A DNA stretch of 10,448 nucleotides from Bacteroidota bacterium (GTDB lineage Bacteria; Bacteroidota; Bacteroidia; NS11-12g; UBA955), in contig JAGWYC010000049.1 of NCBI GenBank assembly GCA_018969565.1, positions 1 to 10,448 on the forward strand. The letters are read 5' to 3'. Shown piece by piece: positions 1-6,659 of this stretch (positions within the stretch are counted from its first letter, which is position 1; each line of letters opens with the position of its first letter). The position numbers were made by a program, and so were the translations under genes. The notes beneath the pieces were generated by a model. That model was not told the DNA's origin, ran no database searches, and was given only the letters and a program-made list of their open reading frames with translations.

Positions 1-2189
1 CCGGCCTCAGCGCCCCACCAATTGTTACAACCGATCAAGGTCGCTATCGCTTCACCTCCATAGCCTGGTTTAACGGAACTTTATACGCAGGAGGTAGTAT
101 CGTAAATGCCCGCAGTGCATTCCCTGTAAATCATTTGTACCGATGGAACGACCTGAATCAAAAATGGGAAGTACTCAACGGTGCCATTCAAACCCTGAAT
201 TACGGCATTCTGGACATGGCCGTTTATCAAAACGAACTGGTGGTAGCAGGTTTGTTTGACCAGGCTCAGGGACAATCAGTTTCCAACATCACCAAATACA
301 ATGGAACTAACTGGAATTTTATAGGCACATCAGGAAGTGATCAGGGTACCAATGGCCTCATTAATGACCTGTTTATTCACCGTAATCGCCTTTACATTGC
401 AGGAGAATTCAATAAAGTTGGTGCTTCCATAACCGGCAATACCGCTTTCTGGACCGGCAGCTTATGGGGCGGCATTGGAAATCCTTTTACAGATAAAACC
501 ACACAACTGGCCTCCACCGGAGATACGCTTTATGCCTTGGGCTACGACGCAGCAGCGCCCGCCATCAAGCGTTTTACAGGAACCGGCTGGCTCAAAATGG
601 ACAGTTTTGTTGATTATACGCGCTTCGAACCCATTTCTATGGAAGGCGAATCCGGCCGACTCTGGATTAATGGATTTTTTGAGAAGAAGGGAACGCGTTT
701 CAGATTGCTGAGTGCTTCTCCTGATTTGCACATCCGCAATTTTCAGATTCCCGGGCAAATCAATGGTATCAGCATCTGGAATAAGAAACCCCACCTTTGG
801 GGTGACCTTAAAGGGATTGGTCATATTTGCGCTTATCTACCCGGAATGGGCAGCTTAAACGGGTTTGTGTATCAGGAGACCAACGAGAACCGTCTCCGCG
901 ATGCCGGAGAACCTTTGCTGAAACAAAGAACGATCTTGCTGCGTTCAGGTGCCGGTGAGTTTCTCAGTATGAGCAACGAGCAGGGACAGTTCAGTTTTAT
1001 TGTTCCTCCGGGTGCCTATGAGCTGATGTCGGTCTCCCGCAAACACTGGGAGCAGTCCTGCGGCCGCGTTATTGTGAATGTCCTTGAAGGGCAAGAACAA
1101 ACTCAGGACCTGGCATTGCGCCTGATTCCCAACCATACAGACCTGCGCCTGAAACTGGTTCCCTTAAACCCTTCCGGCATGGATGCAGACCGATTCATGC
1201 GCTACGAGGTCACTATGGAAAACATCGGTTCCAACCCCGTGGGCGGTGCGACCATTCACTTTTTCCACGATAAACGCCTTGAGCAATTTTCCAGCCAGCC
1301 CCCAGCAAGCAACTACATGAATCCTGAAGCGGTCTGGAGTATCCCCGATATGGCACCGGGAACGGTTTCAAGAATCAATATGCGCATCCGCGTTCCGGAG
1401 GGCGTTTCCAATCAGGAATTATTGAAAGCCTGGGTGCGCACCGGAACGCTGTTCAGCTCCTCGGACCTCGACGTCAGCGATAACATGGACACCATTGCCA
1501 TGGCTGCCGCCGGCACCACGAGCGATGGCAATGTAAAATCAGCTACTCCCGAAAGCTATATTCTTCCGCAGACAGACAACATCACTTATACCATTCACTT
1601 CCGAAACAATACCGATTTCAAAACCGGGCGATTCAGCATAGTAGATACCATTGACCTGAACCTGCCTGTTGAATACCTCGAAACGGTTGCGTGGAGCCAT
1701 GATTACCGGCTGCGCGTAGTGGATGGACGCATCGCTGTGTTCACCATGGACCCCGGCGTGCTGCTTCCCTCAGAACAATCAGACTCGCTCAGCAGGGGTT
1801 ATTTCTCCTACCGCATTAAAGTAAAGCCGAATCTGGCCACCGGAACGAAGGTGTACAATGCCGCCCAGATTGCCTTCGATGTGTTCGGCAAGAACCTGAC
1901 CAACCGCACCCTGCACGTTTATACCAATCCGAATATTGGTGTGAACGAATACGAAAAGGCTATTGGTTTCCGTGTGTATCCGAATCCGGCCTCCGGTCGT
2001 ATCATCATCGAAAACCAACAAGGCGGGGCAAGAGATTTTGTGCTGTACGATGTTCAGGGTCGCCGCCTGATCCAGTTCCACCTGCCCGCGGGCGGCAGGC
2101 GTCAGATAGAGCTTGGCGGCCTGCCCAACGGTATTTACCTGCTTCAGTCAGGAAATGAGGGCGTGAAAATCATGCTCGAAGGACACTGA
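1..2189 (+). CDS. Secreted beta-propeller / DUF7619-like protein with T9SS type A sorting domain (5' partial)
   Basis: The frame is open from base 3 to the TGA at 2187-2189, giving 728 visible residues. No signal peptide or start is visible, so the gene begins left of the window; the in-frame TTG at 135 is not a start. Residues 1-280 show about six propeller-like blades, each marked by a strand such as LYAGGSI (27), LVVAGLF (79), LYIAGEF (130), LYALGYD (176) and LWINGFF (220), at 44-52 residue spacing. Next comes an SdrD/Cna-B-like domain (about 284-370, starting LNGFVYQETN and containing GQFSFIVPPGAYEL). A DUF11-like Ig domain follows (375-500), then a region resembling DUF7619 (about 520-640, YTIHFRNNT to NRTLHVYTN). 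The end (about 655-728, FRVYPNPASGR, LYDVQGRRL, LPNGIYLL) is a type A sorting domain. In this family that domain directs export through the T9SS and cell-surface attachment or release. The specific ligand or role is unknown. It converges with the thiamine pyrophosphokinase gene across 22 bp. Confidence 0.93.
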   Translation, partial: GLSAPPIVTTDQGRYRFTSIAWFNGTLYAGGSIVNARSAFPVNHLYRWNDLNQKWEVLNGAIQTLNYGILDMAVYQNELVVAGLFDQAQGQSVSNITKYNGTNWNFIGTSGSDQGTNGLINDLFIHRNRLYIAGEFNKVGASITGNTAFWTGSLWGGIGNPFTDKTTQLASTGDTLYALGYDAAAPAIKRFTGTGWLKMDSFVDYTRFEPISMEGESGRLWINGFFEKKGTRFRLLSASPDLHIRNFQIPGQINGISIWNKKPHLWGDLKGIGHICAYLPGMGSLNGFVYQETNENRLRDAGEPLLKQRTILLRSGAGEFLSMSNEQGQFSFIVPPGAYELMSVSRKHWEQSCGRVIVNVLEGQEQTQDLALRLIPNHTDLRLKLVPLNPSGMDADRFMRYEVTMENIGSNPVGGATIHFFHDKRLEQFSSQPPASNYMNPEAVWSIPDMAPGTVSRINMRIRVPEGVSNQELLKAWVRTGTLFSSSDLDVSDNMDTIAMAAAGTTSDGNVKSATPESYILPQTDNITYTIHFRNNTDFKTGRFSIVDTIDLNLPVEYLETVAWSHDYRLRVVDGRIAVFTMDPGVLLPSEQSDSLSRGYFSYRIKVKPNLATGTKVYNAAQIAFDVFGKNLTNRTLHVYTNPNIGVNEYEKAIGFRVYPNPASGRIIIENQQGGARDFVLYDVQGRRLIQFHLPAGGRRQIELGGLPNGIYLLQSGNEGVKIMLEGH

Positions 2190-2211
2190 GTCCGGGTTCG
2201 CAGCTTTCCCT

Positions 2212-2892
2212 TTACTGCGTTTTAAAAGGATGGTCGAAACACTCCATCATCAACAAGTGACCGCTGCTGTAGTGGATATTTACGAATCCTTCATCCGCCA
2301 CGCTGTTGCTGCTGCCCGTGCGCCATGGAAGCGCCCATGAGGCATCCTGAACATTGTACTGCAGATTCTCCGTATGCAAGCCACTTACTTCAGGAACCGG
2401 AATCAGGGAGATATTAAATCCTTTCGGATACCACTTGCGAAATTGTTTTTTTAAAGGAAACACCTTCGAGTAATCATCGAGCATCACCAAGTCAATCTGC
2501 TCCTGAAATTTAGGCAGCATGGCCAGGTTATGGAAGGCGTGATCGGCGCGAAGTCCGGTGGCCCAAACAATATTACAGGCTTTATGCCCCTGGTCAATAA
2601 GCCAAGCAATCCCCTTTTCCAGGTCTGAATACTCCTGATCCGGCGTATGGATGACCTGCACAGGTTGATACTGTTCCAGAAGATGCTCAGGGTCTGTAAT
2701 ACCGTCAAAATCACCAAGCAGGGCATCAAATCGAATTCCGAGTTCCAACACCCGGTGCAGGGCACCGTCGAGCACGAGTACAAATGGATTCCATTCCAAC
2801 AATTGCCCCAGAAGTTCTGAAGAACAAGAAGCGCCGTTGGCAATAATCAGGCTCGGCTCCTGCAGGTCTCTGACAAAGTGATGTGACGACAT
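2212..2892 (-). CDS. thiN: Thiamine pyrophosphokinase (thiamine diphosphokinase)
   Basis: A 226-residue cytoplasmic enzyme that transfers pyrophosphate from ATP to thiamine to make the cofactor thiamine diphosphate. Family signatures seen are an aspartate-rich LLGDFDGI (58-65, usual form SLGDFDSI), TPDQEYSDLEK (83-93, usual TxDQ..TDLEK), GLRADHAFHNLAML (113-126, usual GGRxDHxLAN) and a C-terminal beta domain with ISLIPVPEVSG (161-171) and the late GSSNSVADE segment (193-201). The length is normal for bacterial TPK. I chose the ATG at 2890-2892. A longer in-frame ATG at 3034-3036 would add 48 residues of low-complexity, basic sequence that run through the sucD terminator and into sucD, so it is unlikely. 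A purine run (GGGAAAGG) lies just before the chosen ATG. The gene follows sucD on the same strand, but a terminator sits between them, so it probably has its own promoter. Gene naming follows Bacillus usage. Confidence 0.92.
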   Translation of the reverse strand: MSSHHFVRDLQEPSLIIANGASCSSELLGQLLEWNPFVLVLDGALHRVLELGIRFDALLGDFDGITDPEHLLEQYQPVQVIHTPDQEYSDLEKGIAWLIDQGHKACNIVWATGLRADHAFHNLAMLPKFQEQIDLVMLDDYSKVFPLKKQFRKWYPKGFNISLIPVPEVSGLHTENLQYNVQDASWALPWRTGSSNSVADEGFVNIHYSSGHLLMMECFDHPFKTQ

Positions 2893-2902
2893 GCCTTTCC
2901 CG

Positions 2903-2930
2903 CAAAATAAGGCATAAAAAAAGCCGGCAA
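2903..2930 (-). promoter_or_regulatory. Possible promoter for the thiamine pyrophosphokinase gene
   Basis: Read on the minus strand, TTG (2928-2930) is followed after 17 nt by TTATTTTG (2903-2910). The latter is one mismatch from the Bacteroidota -7 consensus TAnnTTTG and ends 10 nt before the ATG. It overlaps the terminator of the upstream gene. The gene needs a promoter if that terminator is efficient, but the match is weak. Confidence 0.25.
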
Positions 2931-2942
2931 CAGGTACCGGCT
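2915..2942 (-). terminator. Rho-independent terminator of sucD
   Basis: On the minus strand a GC-rich stem AGCCGG / CCGGCT (2937-2942 with 2922-2927) encloses a 9-nt loop and is followed by a run of seven T before ATG. It lies 24 bp after the sucD stop and 23 bp before the thiamine pyrophosphokinase start, so it should end the sucD transcript. A T-run also follows on the plus strand (after CTTGAG), so weak activity in that direction is possible, although no gene needs it. Confidence 0.82.
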
Positions 2943-2966
2943 CTTGAGTTTTTTGTGAAAATAAAA

Positions 2967-3839
2967 TTAGCGACCGAGCACTTCTTTCATGCGCTGACCG
3001 ATTTCTGCGGGGCTTTCCACTACGTGGATGCCACATTCGCGCATGATGGCCATCTTCGCTTCGGCAGTATCGTCCTTGCCGCCAACAATCGCACCGGCGT
3101 GGCCCATGCGGCGTCCGGCAGGAGCAGTCTGACCTGCAATAAAGCCTACCACAGGCTTGGTGCCGTGTTCTTTAATCCAGCGGGCTGCCTCTGCTTCCAT
3201 TCCACCACCGATTTCTCCAATCATCACGATGCCCTCTGTTTCGGGATCATTCATGAAGAACTCAACCGCTTCTTTGGTTGTTGTGCCGATGATGGGGTCA
3301 CCACCAATACCGATGGCTGTGCTCTGGCCCATGCCCAGTTTAGTTAACTGATCTACTGCTTCGTAGGTCAGTGTACCTGATTTCGAAACTACGCCAATGC
3401 TACCTTTCTGAAAGATAAAACCGGGCATGATGCCGATTTTAGCTTCACCCGGTGTAATGATTCCGGGGCAATTAGGGCCAATAAGGCGGCTCTGCTTGCC
3501 TTCCAGATATGCCTTGGCCTTCACCATGTCTTTCACGGGAATTCCTTCTGTGATGCATACAATGACACCAATACCGGCATCAGCAGCTTCCATGATGGCA
3601 TCGGCAGCAAAAGCCGGTGGAACGAAGATGATGCTCACGTTGGCTCCGGCCTGTTTCACGGCTTCTTCCACGGTATTGAATACCGGACGGTCAAGGTGGG
3701 TTGTTCCGCCTTTACCGGGCGTTACACCACCAACCACCTGGGTTCCGTATTCAATCATCTGGGTAGCGTGAAAGGTGCCTTCGTTTCCGGTGAAACCCTG
3801 CACAATCACGCGGGAATTCTTGTTTACAAGGATACTCAT
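2967..3839 (-). CDS. sucD: Succinyl-CoA ligase (ADP-forming) alpha subunit
   Basis: A 290-residue alpha subunit of the TCA-cycle enzyme that interconverts succinyl-CoA and succinate with substrate-level phosphorylation. The N-terminal CoA-binding Rossmann domain is clear: VIVQGFTGNEGTFHA (11-25), then GGVTPGKGGTTHL (37-49). The ligase domain carries GPNCPGIITPGE (121-132), SKSGTLTYE (152-160) and GIGGDPIIGT (177-186). The phosphorylated active-site histidine sits in GRRMGHAGAI, at His247 (E. coli His246). The length matches the family. The beta subunit (sucC) is not adjacent, which I recall as common in Bacteroidota, so the complex must be assembled from a second locus. The gene is transcribed away from the YbjN-like gene across an 88-bp divergent spacer with a candidate promoter, and it is followed by a strong terminator. 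It is probably monocistronic. Confidence 0.98.
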   Translation of the reverse strand: MSILVNKNSRVIVQGFTGNEGTFHATQMIEYGTQVVGGVTPGKGGTTHLDRPVFNTVEEAVKQAGANVSIIFVPPAFAADAIMEAADAGIGVIVCITEGIPVKDMVKAKAYLEGKQSRLIGPNCPGIITPGEAKIGIMPGFIFQKGSIGVVSKSGTLTYEAVDQLTKLGMGQSTAIGIGGDPIIGTTTKEAVEFFMNDPETEGIVMIGEIGGGMEAEAARWIKEHGTKPVVGFIAGQTAPAGRRMGHAGAIVGGKDDTAEAKMAIMRECGIHVVESPAEIGQRMKEVLGR

Positions 3840-3855
3840 GGAGTTATTGAAGCCG

Positions 3856-3886
3856 CGAAATTACGCCGCAGGTTTTTAAGGAACAA
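3856..3886 (-). promoter_or_regulatory. Candidate sucD promoter (TTG-N20-TAATTTCG)
   Basis: On the minus strand TTG (3884-3886) is separated by exactly 20 nt from TAATTTCG (3856-3863), one base away from the Bacteroidota -7 consensus TAnnTTTG. It ends 16 nt before the ATG, which implies a very short leader. The same spacing occurs at gltA, which raises my confidence. No Shine-Dalgarno sequence is seen. Confidence 0.5.
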
Positions 3887-3927
3887 TCTGAACCGGAACT
3901 ATAGCAAAAAACCGAACTTTGCCGCGC

Positions 3928-4407
3928 ATGAGCACAAGCACAAAAGCTACGGAAACAGTTGAACTGGCCCTGCAACAATTAGGGGTAAACCCTGAAGAGG
4001 TTCGCTGCAGCGAACCCGGGCAATGGCTGTTGTTTCGGGAGGAATTTGAAATATACCTCGACGTGTGGGAACAGCAGGAACTCACACCCTGGAACTACTT
4101 TAAACCCGAAGGAGAACTCAGCGTTTTCCAGGTGAGCGTGCCGGTGTTTTACATGCCCGAAAATCGTCGTGAGGAACTTCTGGAGGAATTGCTGGCCGTG
4201 AACATGAACCTGTTTTACGGTGCCTTCACATATAACCCCAATGAGCAGGTGGTGCTGCTGAAGTATAAAAGATTATCTGAAAACCTGCAGATTTCCGATG
4301 TGGTGGAAACTGTAGAAGCCCTGGGCTATTATGCCGAAATGACCTTCAAAGTGCTGAGTGAAGAATTTGGCCTGAAAGCAATTCAAACTAAAGAAGCAGA
4401 ATCCTGA
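3928..4407 (+). CDS. YbjN / type III chaperone-like small protein
   Basis: A 159-residue acidic soluble protein with no signal peptide or membrane segment. The pattern resembles the YbjN family, which has a CesT-like type III secretion chaperone fold. It has an N-terminal helix (TVELALQQLGV, 10-20), strands WLLFREEFEIYLDVW (33-47) and LSVFQVSVPVFYMP (64-77), a long helix (RREELLEELLAVNMNL, 80-95), the hairpin YGAFTYNPNEQVVLLKYKRL (97-116) and a C-terminal helix (ISDVVETVEALGYYAEM). No catalytic motif is visible. YbjN-type proteins have been linked to stress tolerance and motility in E. coli, but the function here is unknown. I chose the ATG at 3928; an in-frame TTG at 3919 would add only three residues. 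Its TGA overlaps the proposed CTG start of the glycosyltransferase, so the two are likely co-transcribed. It is divergent from sucD. The family call is by pattern only. Confidence 0.75.
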   Translation: MSTSTKATETVELALQQLGVNPEEVRCSEPGQWLLFREEFEIYLDVWEQQELTPWNYFKPEGELSVFQVSVPVFYMPENRREELLEELLAVNMNLFYGAFTYNPNEQVVLLKYKRLSENLQISDVVETVEALGYYAEMTFKVLSEEFGLKAIQTKEAES

Positions 4408-5180
4408 ATCAATCGTCTGCCATAGCAAAGAAGGTTTCCATCATCACCGTGGTGTTCAATAACCGCGAAGGCTTGGAACGCACTTTCCGGAGTATCGCGG
4501 CCCAAACAGACCACAACGCACTGGAATATATTGTGGTGGATGGCGGAAGCACCGACGGCACGCTGGACATCATACGGAGCAATGAGTCGCTGATTAACCT
4601 ATGGATCAGTGAACCGGACCGCGGACTGTACCATGCCATGAACAAAGGATTGTCCATGGCCTCCGGAGATTATGTATGGTTTATGAACAGCGGCGATGCC
4701 TTATACGATGCGCATACCCTGGAAGCGGTTCTACGGGCAGCCAAAACCGGTGCGGAATTTATTTATGGCGATACCATGTTTATCAGCCCGGAAGGTCATG
4801 ACATAGGCCTGATGAGTAAAGTAACCCCCAAGAAACTGCCCCTGAATCCGGGACCCAACACCTTTGCCGGGGGCATGAACATCTGCCACCAAAGTGTGGT
4901 GGTAAAGCGGCAGCTCGCACCTGAATACAAGGAACAATACCGCATGGTAGCCGATATTGACTGGATTATCCGCATTTTGAAGAAAAAACCAAAAACGGCT
5001 TTATGTGCACAGCCTTTAGCGCGGTTCGAACTGGGTGGCATTTCGCAGCAACGCATCCGCAGTTCGTGGAAGGAGCGCTTTCATGTGTTGTCGCGGCATT
5101 ACGGACTTTTCCCCACCCTGCTGCGCCATATCGGGTTGTTATTTCGTTCTGTGTGGTTTCAGCTCTTCGCCGGGAAATAA
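4404..5180 (+). CDS. Family 2 glycosyltransferase, WfgS/WcaE-like
   Basis: A soluble GT-A fold glycosyltransferase, probably acting at the inner face of the membrane on a lipid-linked or capsular glycan. Counting from a CTG start at 4404 (258 aa), the first beta strand is KVSIITVVFNN (10-20). It is followed by VVDGGSTDGT (44-53), SEPDRGLYHAMNKG (69-82), the GDYVWFMNSGD metal-site region (88-98), NICHQSVVVKR (159-169) and ADIDW (183-187). This set is typical of the WfgS/WfeV-type GT2 subgroup. The C-terminus has a basic amphipathic or hydrophobic tail. Start: there is no ATG. The first GTG (4449) would remove the first strand and the nucleotide-binding VSIIT, so translation probably begins at the CTG whose TG is shared with the upstream TGA (cTGa). 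Substrate and product are unknown. It ends at a bidirectional terminator shared with gltA. Confidence 0.9.
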   Translation: MNQSSAIAKKVSIITVVFNNREGLERTFRSIAAQTDHNALEYIVVDGGSTDGTLDIIRSNESLINLWISEPDRGLYHAMNKGLSMASGDYVWFMNSGDALYDAHTLEAVLRAAKTGAEFIYGDTMFISPEGHDIGLMSKVTPKKLPLNPGPNTFAGGMNICHQSVVVKRQLAPEYKEQYRMVADIDWIIRILKKKPKTALCAQPLARFELGGISQQRIRSSWKERFHVLSRHYGLFPTLLRHIGLLFRSVWFQLFAGK

Positions 5181-5208
5181 AAAAGCCCCGGAGTTGACCG
5201 AGGCTTTT
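5181..5208. terminator. Bidirectional terminator between the glycosyltransferase gene and gltA
   Basis: The near-perfect inverted repeat has stem AAAAGCC-C-CGG pairing with CCG-A-GGCTTTT around the loop AGTTGA, with one C/A mismatch. It begins immediately after the glycosyltransferase TAA and lies 20 bp from the gltA stop. On the minus strand the stem is followed by TTTTTTA, and on the plus strand by a shorter TTTT. It can therefore end both convergent transcripts, probably more strongly for gltA. Confidence 0.85.
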
Positions 5209-5227
5209 CGTATTAGTTTTCTGAAGA

Positions 5228-6517
5228 TCAGCGATCCTGCATGAATTTGAAATCACGGGGCACCGCACCGGTGTAAATCTGGCGCGGGCGGGCGATAGGC
5301 TGCTTTTCGCGGCGCATTTCCTGCCACTGGCTGATCCAGCCGGGAAGACGACCCATGGCGAACAGCACCGTGAAGAAATCGGTAGGGAAACCTATGGCGC
5401 GATAAATGATTCCTGAGTAGAAATCTACGTTCGGATACAACTTGCGCTCCACGAAGTAAGGGTCGGTAAGGGCCGCTTCTTCCAACTTTTTGGCGATTTC
5501 AAGAACCGGGTCGTGAACGCCGAGTTTATTCAACACATCGTCGCAGGTCTTTTTGATGATTTTGGCACGCGGGTCGAAGTTTTTATAAACGCGGTGACCG
5601 AAGCCCATCAACCTGAAGTTGTCGTTCTTGTCTTTTGCCTTATTGACCCATTTCTGCACATCGCCGCCGTCCTGACGAATCAGCTCCAGCATTTCCAGCA
5701 CCTCCTGGTTGGCGCCGCCGTGCAGCGGACCCCAGAGTGCAGCAATACCGGCGGCAATGCTGCTGTACAGGTTGGCCTGACTGCTTCCCACCATACGCAC
5801 CGTGCTGGCGCTGCAATTCTGTTCATGGTCAGCATGCAGGATGAGCAATTTATTCATGGCATCCACAATCACCGGATCAGGCTGGTAGTGGTCCATGGTT
5901 ACCTGAGCAAAAGTCATGTTCAGGTAATTGGAAACGTAGTCGAGGTTGTTCTTGGGATAGATGATGGGATGACCGCTGCGTTTCTTGTAAATCATGGCGC
6001 AGATGGTGGGCATCTTGGCCAGCAGACGCAACACGGTGCGATTCACCGCATCTTCCGGCCTGTTGGGATTCAGACTCTTCGGATAGAACAGCCCCAGAGC
6101 GCTGACCATACTGCTCAGTTGGCCCATTGGATGACTTCCGGTGGGGAATGCTTTGAACATTCCTTCCAGGCCTTCATTCACCAGCGTGTGTTCGCGGATG
6201 GCGCTGTCAAACTCATCGAACTGCTGTTTGGTGGGAAGTTCGCCATGAAGCAGCAGGTAGGCTACTTCGAGGAAGCTGGCCTTAGCGGCAAGATCTTCAA
6301 TGGCGTAGCCACGATGCCTCAGGATGCCTTCTTCTCCATCCAGAAACGTAATTCCGCTCGTCGTGGCACCGGTATTCTTATACCCGATGTCGAGGGTGAT
6401 ATACCCTGTCTTCGCCCTTAAATCGGAAATGTCAATGGCTTTTTCCCCTTCTGTTCCTGTGAACACCGGAAGCTCGTATTCGTTGCCTTCCAGAATGATT
6501 TTGGCATTGTCGGCCAT
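5228..6517 (-). CDS. gltA: Citrate synthase (type II)
   Basis: A 429-residue enzyme that condenses acetyl-CoA with oxaloacetate to citrate, the entry step of the TCA cycle. The length and the N-terminal beta domain (about 1-55, then GITFLDGEEGILRHRGYAIEDL at 55-76) match hexameric, NADH-sensitive type II enzymes such as E. coli GltA. The catalytic triad is complete: His266 in WGPLHGGANQEV, His308 in GFGHRVYKNFDPRA and Asp365 in PNVDFYSG (E. coli His264, His305, Asp362). The substrate-binding HADHEQNCSAST segment is at 228-239. The ATG at 6517 gives the expected N-terminus, MADNAKIILEG. No Shine-Dalgarno sequence is seen, but there is a good promoter match just upstream. It is monocistronic between a divergent methyltransferase gene and a convergent glycosyltransferase gene with a shared terminator. 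Confidence 0.99.
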   Translation of the reverse strand: MADNAKIILEGNEYELPVFTGTEGEKAIDISDLRAKTGYITLDIGYKNTGATTSGITFLDGEEGILRHRGYAIEDLAAKASFLEVAYLLLHGELPTKQQFDEFDSAIREHTLVNEGLEGMFKAFPTGSHPMGQLSSMVSALGLFYPKSLNPNRPEDAVNRTVLRLLAKMPTICAMIYKKRSGHPIIYPKNNLDYVSNYLNMTFAQVTMDHYQPDPVIVDAMNKLLILHADHEQNCSASTVRMVGSSQANLYSSIAAGIAALWGPLHGGANQEVLEMLELIRQDGGDVQKWVNKAKDKNDNFRLMGFGHRVYKNFDPRAKIIKKTCDDVLNKLGVHDPVLEIAKKLEEAALTDPYFVERKLYPNVDFYSGIIYRAIGFPTDFFTVLFAMGRLPGWISQWQEMRREKQPIARPRQIYTGAVPRDFKFMQDR

Positions 6518-6548
6518 AAGTTTATTCAGCGTATGTGTTTGAGTTGCG

Positions 6549-6579
6549 CAAAACTAATCAGGGAGTAATGATTTCCCAA
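6549..6579 (-). promoter_or_regulatory. gltA promoter (TTG-N20-TAGTTTTG)
   Basis: On the minus strand TTG (6577-6579) lies exactly 20 nt before TAGTTTTG (6549-6556), a perfect match to the Bacteroidota sigma-A -7 consensus TAnnTTTG with normal spacing to the -33 TTG. The expected transcript start is a few bases downstream, leaving a leader of about 25 nt before the ATG. It is the best promoter match in the window. Confidence 0.72.
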
Positions 6580-6638
6580 GTGAGTATAATTAAAACAAGG
6601 AATGATGTTTTTGGTTTTACTCAGGCACGGTTCTGAAG

Positions 6639-6646
6639 TACCTTTG
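6639..6646 (+). promoter_or_regulatory. Candidate -7 element of the methyltransferase gene (TACCTTTG)
   Basis: TACCTTTG matches TAnnTTTG exactly and ends 13 nt before the ATG. The nearest TTTG upstream (6610-6613) is 25 nt away, longer than the 20 nt seen at gltA, so the -33 box is uncertain. If it is used, the leader would be only several nucleotides and would start near the ribosome binding site. Confidence 0.42.
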
Positions 6647-6648
6647 CC

Positions 6649-6655
6649 AAAAGGA
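6649..6655 (+). promoter_or_regulatory. Ribosome binding site of the methyltransferase gene (AAAAGGA)
   Basis: The purine run AAAAGGA ends 4 nt before the ATG at 6660 and supports that start. It is one of the few recognisable Shine-Dalgarno-like sequences in the window. Confidence 0.5.
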
Positions 6656-6659
6656 TTTC

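Noticed and set aside
135..137. TTG at 135 as the start of the T9SS cargo gene
   Set aside because: The frame is open to the window edge and the upstream residues continue the propeller blade (LYAGGSI), so the gene starts outside the window.
788..803. Perfect hairpin ACCCCA-CCTT-TGGGGT
   Set aside because: It lies inside the T9SS cargo coding frame with no following T-run, and a 6-bp stem of this kind is expected by chance in a 10-kb window.
2893..3036. N-terminal extension of thiamine pyrophosphokinase to the ATG at 3036
   Set aside because: The extra 48 residues come from the terminator and the 3' end of sucD in another frame. The family normally starts near the ATG at 2892.
2883..3347. 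A plus-strand open frame of 154 codons across sucD and the terminator
   Set aside because: It reads through the sucD terminator and lies antisense to conserved sucD sequence, with no start signal or domain.
3914..3921. GAACTTTG as promoter of the YbjN-like gene
   Set aside because: It misses the first T of TAnnTTTG and has no TTG near 20 nt upstream. It is too weak to call as a feature, although the gene must have a promoter in this spacer.
5513..6421. A 302-codon open frame on the plus strand opposite gltA
   Set aside because: It is antisense to a citrate synthase with all catalytic residues intact. The predicted protein has no recognisable domain and the frame is a by-product of gltA codon usage.
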